Below are positions 26,701 through 38,300 of a DNA stretch of 64,000 nt, piece by piece. Position 1 is the first letter of the stretch, and every line of letters starts with the position of its first letter. This stretch comes from Apteryx mantelli (taxonomy: Eukaryota; Chordata; Aves; Apterygiformes; Apterygidae), in contig NC_089980.1 in assembly GCF_036417845.1 (NCBI RefSeq), positions 53,380,501 to 53,444,500 of the forward strand, in the 5' to 3' direction. The translations under genes were made by a program, and so were the position numbers. The notes beneath the pieces are model-generated. The model did not search any database and was not told the origin of the DNA. It saw nothing but the letters and a program-made list of their open reading frames with translations.

Positions 26701-29700
26701 TTTAAGCTCATTTTTGCTCTAAAATAAGCCTTGTTTAAGTTACCACAAACCTGCCATTTTGGTTGTATCTACTGAACAATGTTATCCCTATTAGTGACAT
26801 GCTATGGAGTTACATCTTTGGAGTAATTTGCTCTTACTCCCTCCTTCCACTTCCCCACATTTTTCATGTTTTTTTAATCTTCCTTATTTGATTGGTGTTA
26901 ATTCAACACTGACTGCAGTACTCACTGTTTGAAAAATGATAGTCTGGGCACTTATCAATTATTACAGGGTGACCTCCCAGTACACAGTCATGAAACACTG
27001 CTGCTGAACCACAACTATGAGTCAACAGCTCATACTGTAAGCATGAAAAACAGTTTCTTTAAGATTTTTATTTATAAAGTATGTACAAAGCTGTTCAACA
27101 ATTCACACAATTTGATTTAAAAGATTTTAAAGTGTTTTATAATGAGACCCCCAAGAACTTTACCTGTAACATGAAAGAGTAATGGACTGTTTCACTGATC
27201 TAGTTAAAGCGGAGGAGCTTTTTACAGGCTTCTTTACATACATAGGAAGCATTTCTAGACAATGGCCGGACTTGAACATTTCTGCTGGCTCACATCTAAC
27301 ACTCCTGTTTGAAGTAACCATTCCCTCAGTGACTTTTTGCCTGCTAATTAAACCATAATGAAATTACTTAGCAGCTTGAGACTACAACACAGGTTGTAAC
27401 ATTTCAATTCTACCACTATTTGGAGAGGAACACCTAAAAACTGGAAGGACAGCACCTTGATCCTAGAACTGCGGGAAACTGCAGCTGCCCTTACTTTAAC
27501 TTCAACTGCGGGTGTGGAGCCAGGTGAAATAGCTTTCTTCTATTGAGGATTTAAAGATGAAAGCAGAAGGGGATTTTCCCCTTAGATAACTGCAATAAAG
27601 CATTGTTGATTTTAGTATTGCATCATTCTTCCAAAACTATCATAGTATGCCTCTTAGCATCTTGGAGGCTGTTCATGCAAACATGAGCCAACTGTGTAAC
27701 AATACAGTGTAATAAGATACTCTATTCCTATCTACACCTTCTGTACTAAGAAATCCACTACAAGCAGTTTATAGGCAGTTTCAGGTAACGTGGTGAAGTA
27801 TCTCCAAAATTAAAGCCTGTCAGGAATGGTAAAATTTGCGTGCTATTTCTCTCTTCCCTGAAAACTGCAGGATCACACATGCAACATCAATTCTTCTCGC
27901 AATGACTGGTCTCTGCTCAAGAGAGGTTGAATACTGAACATGCCACCTTTCAACAGGATAACCCTTGCCTTTATCTTCTAGTAGTTTGCTTTTCCACTGG
28001 CACCGGATAAGCTTTCTCTGGACAGAGCTTTTTAACTTACAAACTTGACATTCTTGCCATATGAGCATCCTAAGTTTAAGAAAAAATAAATCTGAAAATC
28101 CTGATTATAGTCATTGTTTCCATTTCCACTAAATTCTTAAAAGGGAGGAGTATTAAGTCCTGAGGAGCAAATCCCCCAAGAGGTAACATATTGGAAGAGC
28201 AGCTGCCCATCACAGCTCAACGCGTTCTTGGTTAACTATGCCTAAGGACAGTGATTAAAATATGCTACAAATAAACAAAAAAAATCAGCTCTTTCCCTTG
28301 GTCCACAACTACATGGAGTTAATATGCAGTATTTGCACTATTGCTGACCCAGGCACTGAAAAAATGCCAGGACATTTTAAATCCTCTCTCCAGAAATCTG
28401 TTTAAAGAGAAATAAAATCAACCAACCAAAGAAAAATGGGAGAAAACTAGGTATTTTTCGTTTGGTTTGCAATAGCTAAGTTGCTGTGCTGCACTTCAGT
28501 AACATCTTCCAGACTTACTGAAGTCATGGAACTTAGAACCATATTATGAAAGCTAATATGCAAGTGCCTTTAAGAAATGTCATTATACACATGTCTTGTG
28601 ATAAAAACAACAGGAGTGGCTAGTACTGCAAGAAGAAGTACACAGGAAAAAAAAAAAAGCATACTTATCTGTGCCATTCATCATCTTCCAAAACTGGTAT
28701 TTTACCCATTGGTTATTATCCACTTTTATCAACTCAGATGCACTCAGGCGTATTCAAGATCATTTTCTTGTAATGTAATTGCAATAATGCAATGCACTGT
28801 TAGTGCCCATAAAATGCAGCTATTAAACAAGAGTATTTTTTGCCTACAATTAAAATCAAGCCAAGTTCTACAAAATTAATCAAAGCTATAAACCTATGCA
28901 CAGACTGAAGATAAGCAGAATATTTTCCAGGTCTTTAGACCAATTAACGCCCTAATACACTGAAATATCTGTATAGTCACTCCATCATAACAATTTCAGC
29001 AAAAGAGGCATGATCTGACAACAAATGCTTTCTTCTTGATGATGAGAATGATAAGAAGGTTACCTCCATCACCTATAAAATGCATATTAAACCCACATGT
29101 TCGTTTCTGGTAAAATACAGATGGGACTCTGGCATAAAGAACTCCATTTCATTCTTTTCACTGGACAATGCTCATTTCTCTTCTCCGAGTTTTCTGCTCA
29201 ACCCAAAGAGAATCAATAAATTTGGCAAGTAACACTTGTCTGAAAGATGGCAACCATGATGCATGGGGATCACTCAGCATTGCCCACCCTGTGGCAAAGT
29301 GAGACTTCACAACCAACAGAGAGCATTTCCACTACAGGAAGAGCAGGGTCCCAAAAATCAAAGCAGAACAAACAGCTTCCTAAGGCAAAACACAAGGAGG
29401 CCAAACCCCAGGATTCCTCACTCCATTACTTATTCTCTGTCCCAGCTCTACTTTCAGCCAGAAAAAGGGAGAACATGCATGCCAAAGCCTCACCCCAGTG
29501 GCAGCTCTTCTTCAGAGCCTCTGTGCATCAATCAAAACCTATTTAAACTACAAAGCAAATGTTCAGGATTATATAACCTTTGCTTTGCTTTTCTCCACAG
29601 GAGCTCACTTCACTGAACCCTGAAAAATGAGGCTATTTCTGGTCTATTTTACTGAAAAATTCCTTGCTCTCTTGAATCAGTTTGAAGAGATCTTAGCTTA

Positions 29701-32700
29701 AATTCAGATATAAATTTTCCTTACCTGTTGAACTAGGCCAGAATCTGATGCAAGAGTCTTGATGTTCACAGAGGCAATTTCCAACGTAACTTGATCTGTT
29801 AGGTATTCATCATCTGAGACAAAAATTGGGAGACATTGGTCTCCCATTCAAATACAAATTTAAATAGTAAGGCTCTCAAACATACCTCACCCATGTCTAA
29901 CACACAACATTTAACTCCATATCGGTCACTAGGAAATACTGGATTAAAAAAAACCCAAAGCATTAAACTGGCAGCAACTGTAAAAATCACGCAGAACATG
30001 ACTGTACAAAGAAAAATAATTCTTGCAGAAATCAAATATTATTGTAGCCATTGTTTAAAAAACAACTGCTACACATTTTTTGATGGAAGAGTCACGTTCT
30101 TTCATAAAGCTGACCGGGAGTAGAACCAAGAGAATATTAACCAAACCAATACAATCAAAATAGGCTGGAAAAAAAATGTCACAAGTCAATATAACCCTCC
30201 TTTTGCTTTGCTTTTTTCATCACACTTATAAAGATCATTATTGAAATATGTACTATACAAGTGTATATTTTTACTTCTGCCCCTTTGTGAATTAGGCTCA
30301 CCATCTTATTTCTCTCTATTACGCAGGGGGGTTCTGAAGCACTGAAATAATCCATTTCAAACACTGTGTTTACCCCCTGCCTTGGGCGTCCATTGAAAAG
30401 GGCAACAACTCCCCAGTACAGAGAAACAGCACAAACTCTGTTCACCTTTCAAGCCTAACTTCAGCTCTCAAAATGGTGTATAAACAATGCATAAGCCTCT
30501 TGTGAACCTTGTGCAAACAAATTTCATTCTGCATGATTAATAAGGTCTCTGTTAGCAAACCATTTGCTTAAATCCCATGAGTCAAGTGCTGATGAAACAT
30601 GAAGGGCAGCTTAACAGAGGTTATATTCCGCACACACACCAGAAGACTCCCTGATGGTGAGTGCCTCTGTAGTATCAGTACATTACTACTTGCTGTTTGT
30701 TCATTTAGCAATAAAATCTCATTAAAAAACAGCTATCATCTTTATGAATCGTCAGATAACAAAAAGGAGACATATTTCTTATCTCACTCAAGGAATTGAT
30801 CTGATTCACATAATTCATTCTTACACTTGCAGGAAAAAAAATAAATAATGATTTTCCTCTTTTTCTTTTTCTATAAGACTGTTGAAATAAAGCCAAATAG
30901 TGTTCCATCACCAACAGTTGTAAATGTTTATTGAAGGTGTTTCCCTACTCCCCCCCTCCCAGAGACCAAAAGAAATCTGTCTGAAAATGCAGAACATGGT
31001 TATCAAAACTCCATTTAATTCATGTGGAAATACTGCATGTCAAGTTTGTTCTATATTTGACAGAAAGGAGAACTACTGTATAATCAAAACATGAAATAAA
31101 CATTAAGCCTAATCCTGAAAGATGAAAAGTTCCCTCAACTCAGCTTTAATTCAGAATCAGTAGAGGGTGCTGAGAACTTTAATAAGATAGGTCCTAAAAT
31201 GGTCCATTAACTAACTGACTAAAAAAAAAAAAAGCCTATGTACTTTTTATTCAAACGTTAAATCTGAAGCAAACAAATTGTATAATATAGAAACAGGCCT
31301 GCATATCTGTAACATTTTTTAGCTCCCAGATTCATATTGAGAAGTCTGTATTTTTATAAAAACAAAAATTAATTCTTATTGAGCACACTGAAAGGGCATC
31401 CTCTAAGGAACTGTCTAGGACTGATTCAAAGTTTCAAAACGTACAGCAGGGAAAGAAATACTTCTAAAAATCATGTCCAGGAAAAAAAAAAGAAAAAAGA
31501 AATTCCAAAAATGAACAGAACATTAAGAAGTATTTGCATCACTTCCTATTCTAAAGAGGAAATGCTAAGCTATATTAGTACTTACATCTTTTTACACATA
31601 GCAAGAGGAAGCAGAAACTAAAATTAAAAAAAAAACAAGTCTGCTTCCTTTCTACAGAAAGTGCTGAAATTTCCACTTCCTCTCAGCTTTGCTTTTTCAA
31701 TTAAATATTGATGGGCGAGTGAAGAGTTAACAGGACTGAAGTTTGTCAATTGATATGCAGAAGAACTGATAGCACAAGAGCTGATGTGCGCAAAGCTGCT
31801 GAACAGAGGACTTCACAGGACTAAAATCGTCCACCAACCGATATGCGCAAGGACTGATATGCGGAAGGCTGCGGAATGGCAGCATTAACAAGACCGAAGG
31901 AGTCTGCCACCTGGAATCCGCACGGACCCCCACGGAGGGAAGAAGCAATACGGAGGTGTTGGGGTCTTGCCTCGCCAGCAGGGTCCTCCCAGCAGGCAAA
32001 CAGACAGTCCTGTGATTGTGAAACTCGCAAAAGTCAGCAAAAGCAGTGTTTGCCCAGAGCCCCAGCCGTATAAAAAGAGACTTGGCAGCTAGGAGAGTTT
32101 GAGCAGGGACGGGAACATGACCTGACCATCCTCTCCGGCTGGACCGTGAGTATCCCCCCCCTCCCCTTTTCCTGGGACGCTGGGGTAAGGTAACTCCTCG
32201 AGGTCGAGAGCCCTCTCACTAGGAGAGTGAACAAGAAAGCTTTCAAGTAGGGATAAGCAGTCCTTCCAATTAATAGTGCAGTAATTGATGGTTTCAGGTT
32301 ATCCTTTCTAAATTAGTAACTGATGGTTTTGTGTTATCCTTTCTAAATTAGTAATCGCATTATTTTAATGGATGTTACTAATCCAAGAACTTGTGTGAGG
32401 AAATAAACATCTTTTTTATTATTATTATATTACTGTCTCAGTTTTTGCTATCGAACCTTCATAGCGTGACAGTGCGACAAATATACTTAAAACATGTAAT
32501 GTCAGATTTCAAGACTTTGAAAGTATTAACTAGTTAGGAATTATCTAATCCATTTTGAGGGGGACCTAGTGTCATGGGTGAAAGAAAAAAAAATAGGACA
32601 GAAAAAAGGCTACAGAAAAATTTCTTTAGTGTTAGTAAACAGTTGTGAAGGAACAAACCATCTGCCTGCAAATAAACAGAAGTTAGCTTATGATTTTAAA

Positions 32701-35363
32701 TTAGTTCTACTTCTCTACTGAGCAGTGTTTCTGAGAATATGCTTATTTTCTGTGGCTGGCTCCCTCAAGCCCCACGAATAACCCTTTAACTTTTAACTCC
32801 AGTGTTATATTGCCCACTATCCTCAACAAAAGTTCCCCTCCTGACTAGCTTCTGCCTGGTTTCCCGCATCTCTCCCCCTCGCAGACTCACAGTGCGGCAC
32901 AGGGTGCAGAACACCCTCCCTGCAGAGCGTGCCCCACCTGAGACCCTACCAGTGCGTCCCCTGGGCAAAAGCCAACAGCGAAGTCTGGGATGCCAAAAAA
33001 CCCACCCCACAGTCAAGGAAACCGTAAAGGGGATATGCACACTACCCAACTCAGCTTCAGTGTAATACAGAACCTGCACTCGCTCCACTTCCAGTGAGGA
33101 GAGGCAGGAACTTGCACAAAAAGTACCTACCTTAAGTGCCTAAGGAAATGGTATTAATATCTGCCCAAAGTAAGAGACAGCATGAAGAGTTAACTAGTTA
33201 TAGGGCCGGGAATGCGATCAGAGGCAAGAGACCTGGAAGGTATTTCTGGATTATATTTCTGATAACCTGAAGGCACTGGTAACCTCTTCAAAGCCACCTT
33301 TTAACATTATTGTGTCTCTAACATCAATTCTCTGAACTCTTTTTTTTGATGGCAGCACCATATTTTCCTTCCAAGGTGAGAAGCAAGATCTTCTGATGAT
33401 AGCTAGTCATGATTTTTGGACCAAAACTAAACTTTGTCAGGAAATTTCAAAAGTTATGTATACCAAACTGACCATAAAATACAGACACTACATTTAAAAA
33501 ACAAACACCTGGGGGGGGGGGGGGAAGGGGGGAAGTATTTCAATCTGTTGGATAACACCAACAGCTTTGCATGTAACAACACAGATCTACAACACCTGAA
33601 CTAATACACAGAATTCACACTACTTACCTTTAGGGACTCCTGTATCTTGGACAGGGTATTTTTCAGTCTGTCACAGAAAGGAAAGACACACAGATTTTTG
33701 TTATTTTCAGTGTAATTGTGCTGGAGAAAGAGTGCACAAAATCTGCATAATTATAGTTATATCTTTTAAATTGCTACTAGTTGATCTGTCTACAATCATA
33801 TACATAGCAATGCGCTTCTTATGTGGGAAGTGAGACACTACTAACACTGCTGATCAGCAGATCACTTAAAATCCAAAAGTAATATGGCTTGCTGCTTTAC
33901 TACGTTATAACAGTTTGGTGGGGAAGCAGAGAAATTGGGAAAGAAGTTTTGCATTTAACTAGCAAGATACCAATCTAGAAAAGGTAATGCATATCAAGAG
34001 GAACAAAGATGATTTCAAAAGCTCTTTTAACAAAGATAAAGCTTTATTAAAATGTTACTGCACTGAAGGAAAAAAAATATTTTCCTTTCTGCTTTGAAAT
34101 TAAAAAGCTGATTAAGATGCAAAAGAAAACTATTATTACTGAGTTTAAGGAGATAGCTGCTGATTTCCAGGCATCCGTGTTATAACTTGCTATTAGACCT
34201 AAACATCCACCTCCTTCCCTATGACTCCTACCCTTATGTAAAAGTAAGAGAGGCTTTTATAGAAGCTCTTAGCCAAACAGACTAAAGATCTCTTAATTTG
34301 CTGTGTGTGGGGGCAGGTGAAATTTCATTTGTCTTAAACAGGCACAGAAACTTTTCTCCACCTTTTAAAAGCTCCCCTTAGCAAGAGCACGGTTTTTAGT
34401 TTAGTCAATCCACAAAAACAGTCACAAAAGTCTCTACCTTTTATTACAGCCTGCTAACACAAATGCGTGTACACAGGCTGTAATAACAGATCCCAGAGAA
34501 GATCAGTATTTAAAGGACTTATCACATTTTCTAAGTTTTTTTGCTGACTCCTTTTCGCAAAACTTCAGAATGGGAAGAAAACATCAGTGGAAAGCAATAG
34601 CTTGCTCACTTGCCATCCATAAAATAAACCAACGTATTTTAATCTATTTACATAACTACATTAGACAACAGTCTTCCCTGGGCTACACAACACTGTTATT
34701 TTCCTCTATAGTAAACAATCCATAGCAACATTAAAAATAAAAACTCTTAAAAGACTTCACAGAATGTTATATTCCATTTACCTGATACACGTCTTGTCTC
34801 AGCAGAAGACTGGCATGCTTAGTATCCTAAGACACAAAAACTTGTTGTAAAGGGTGTGCCAGCAAGCCCAGGAGAACCCCGTTTGTTCTCTCACTAGGTT
34901 CACCCTGTGTCTTTTGTAAGGCACTTGTTTTTGGTCACATCTTTCTATCACCTTATCTCATCAGAGAAAATAGGTACAGGAAGGAATAACAACTGAATAC
35001 AATTGACATTTTAAGTTCTGTTTTAAGTTGGTTTTCTTATCCCTCCAACCCATACAGACAGAAGAATCTCAGTGCCAGTCTTTCCTCTAATTATTTTATT
35101 ATATATATATTAAAAAAAAAATACAGTGGTGAAAGAGTAAATAATTAGCTAGATGGGCCTATTCCTATAGTAGAAAATAATTTGTCAAGTAAACATATTG
35201 TTGATATATAAATCAAAGGCACCATAAAAAATACTGTAACAATGCTTCCTTCCTGTCTAACCCATGGCTTAGTTGATAACATCCAATTCAGTACCTATCA
35301 ACAATTTTATTTCCAAGTTAATTGTGGAAGGTTAGTAAATTAAGTTTTAGTTGCACAATAATT

Positions 35364-35399
<36 letters not shown>

Positions 35400-38300
35400 C
35401 ATGGTTTGGATTAATAACATTATTGAATGTTTTAGCTCAATTCTGCATTACATAACTGTAGAGAGCTATAAAGATTATAAGTGTGTTAGAACAGAGACAC
35501 ATACCATTGTTAAGGAAAGAGTGCTCGGGTCTGTATCCTCTACTGGCTCTTTTGCTGCGTGATCTGCTGGAAATGAATAAGTTTTATCACTTTATAATCC
35601 GCAAAATATTTCTGTCTAGCAACTCATATTCTGCCTCTGTGTCTGATCAAGATAAAGCACAACTATACAGCCATTACATGCATTAGGTCAAGTTTCATTT
35701 ACACAAGAAAATATGACAAACTAGAAAATGTCAGGGATACTAACTAGCCAATAGATGAGAAACTGCATGCAACAAGGAAATCCAACTCCGAGCTGATAAA
35801 AGATAGACTTAAATGAAAATTCTAATTAAAAAAAACAAAACACAAAACAATTCAACAATAAAGAATGAAATCAGCAAATCAGCTAAAAAATAAGTCTTTT
35901 CTCCAAATAGCAGCACTCCATTTTTCCTTAAAGCAATAATTCAAACAGTAAATATATCCACTGCAACAAAAAATATTAAAATAAACAGCACATTGCAGTA
36001 CAAACTGCTAAACATTAATTATTTGCACAATAGAATCATAAACTTATATTAACATCAAAAGGATATGAGAACAAATCTTCAAAGCCCTTTCAGATGAGTC
36101 ATTAAATGTCATCCCTTCTGCACTGATGGCTAACTAATAGTTGAACACTGACCAGAATTACAGAGAATCTGAAACAAATCTCATACATAAGCCAGGATTC
36201 ACAGCACCCTCCTTAAATTTCATGTCTTCATGCCATTTCCACGAGGAGGATCTCTTCTGCTGGTAAGTATCATTTTCTTGAAAATTATGAAAAGCATTTT
36301 AAATGATGTAATAGCATTAGCTTTTTTGTCACTGTCATTCTAATAGTCCTCATACTTACCACAAGAATGCATTAAATGCTCTTTCTGCCTCGACCAGAAG
36401 AGGGTGGTAGAAATAAATATGAGGTGATTATCTTCCAAATACAGAAGTCAGTGCATTTTAGAACACACTTAGTCCCAAAAATGAATTACAAAATTCACAA
36501 TATAAACACTGATGCCCAAATAGCAGTGAAGTTGCACAGACGCTATTATAACCAACTGAAATTTAGCTTTTTTTTTTTTTTTTAAAACTTTTGGGCCTAC
36601 TCCTACTAAATCAACTCAAAACAATAGTGACAAGCTAAAGCATCACTGTACCAGGAAACAGGCCTAAAAATAAAAAATGTAGCCGTGAAGGGATGGAAAA
36701 AGCTCCAGGGTTCCCCGATGCAGCCCCAGCAGCAGCAGTTCCTGGCTGTGGAGGCCGGTGCCTGGCCCCCTCTTTGCCCAGAGCAGAAATTATAGGAAAC
36801 ATCATTCTGAGCACTAGCACCCGCAAGAAGACCATACACGTTTTCCAGGCAGGTCACACATAGCCAGAGGGATCAGTCCTACAAGGCTTGAGCACATCCC
36901 ACGCACACAGACTCCACAGAGGTTTTTAAATGGGAGAGGTCTAAGAAATTTCAGGTGAGCACATTCACACTGCAGTACAGAGTTTGGAAACACATATACA
37001 GAAGAGCACCCAACCCAAAGCACAACAAAACCATATCATTTTAACAGAAGACCTTTCTGGTGAGTTTTAAATCCTTGCTCCAGAAACATGGTTTTAACAG
37101 AATGTCCTAAAGAAAGCCTGCCCTGACAGCAAGAGACAGCAAAAACTACCATAAACTCCTCAACTCAAATGCAGAGTGGGATACAAGAAAAGACTATAAA
37201 CTAGAGTAGTCATTGCCAAAGAGTAGGACCAAAAATGGAGAATGCACATGGGAACTGTAACTGGGAGCTGCGAAGGAACTGAAAGGGGAATTTGGGCAGA
37301 GAGCGCCACTAGCTAATTGCAGAGCCCACCCTGTGAAGGAAAGCTATAAAAGCAGCACATACTGGGAGCCAGGGAAAAAGGGTTGGAAAGACAGCTGAGA
37401 CCAGGAACCAAGGATGAAGAAAGGGGAGCTGGCCTATTTGGCAGGAAAAGAAACCCCGAAACCAGAACTAGAAGTTGATAAAATAGAAACAGCAGTGCTG
37501 AACAAGGGCTTGAGTGATGCAAAATGGGCCTGGCTGGACCAGAAGCGAGCAAGCAGGAAGGCTGATGGCAGATCTATCAGGGATGGAGAGCGTGAGAGCT
37601 GGGAGTCAGAGAGAGTGAAATGCTTGAGGAGGAAGACTGGGATTGTGGCGAGATGGTCCAGGTAAGAAAAGTCAGGAGAGGAGAAATTAGGACTACTGGA
37701 AAGGACACTGAGGAGCTCTGGGGTGGAGGGGGATGATAAGAGAAAAGGAAAGGGGGAGGAAGCATGGCCCAGGGGCTGGACCCTCTAAAGGCACAGGCTC
37801 ATTTCCCCATGCTGTCAAAAACTTCCTATGCAGCTGACCGACTAGTCTCACGCTCTGTGCCTCACATGATCATTTGAAAAAAGGAATACTGCTTTCTCCA
37901 TGAGCATATTAAGAAAATGAGTGGCAGAAATTATGAGCAAAAATATGGACATACCTAGGTTAAAGAATAGGCTGCAAAGAAAAGCCACCGGCAGGGAAGA
38001 AACAGGACTGGGGCTAGGGGAGGAACAGGCTGGAGGTGACATGCCAAAGGGAAAAACCTTGACAAGAAGAGGCAGAAGGCTGTCTACTCTCAAAGCCCAC
38101 AGATCCCGAGTTTCACCATTTCTCCACTATCAGCAAAGACCCAACAAACCCAGTGGCAAAGCACGCAACTCAATTCCCTTTAGTGCCACTCTCCACTGAG
38201 GATCGTAATCTATCACTGCCATTAGTTATCACTTCAGGAGAAGTTTCAAATCTTGTTTTGAACCACAGAAGTATCAATATGCAACAACTTGCTGGACTTT

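Noticed and set aside
27820-28068. 82-codon minus-strand frame in an EDARADD intron
   Set aside because: Its peptide looks mildly protein-like, but it has no phase-compatible splice sites to EDARADD and no recognised family.
31727-32246. Small frames inside the solo LTR
   Set aside because: They lie in LTR regulatory sequence, not in retroviral coding genes; no gag, pol or env remains.
37313-38199. Cluster of frames near a TATAAAAGC sequence at about 37345
   Set aside because: The TATA-like string is isolated within an EDARADD intron, the frames are on both strands and share no family resemblance.
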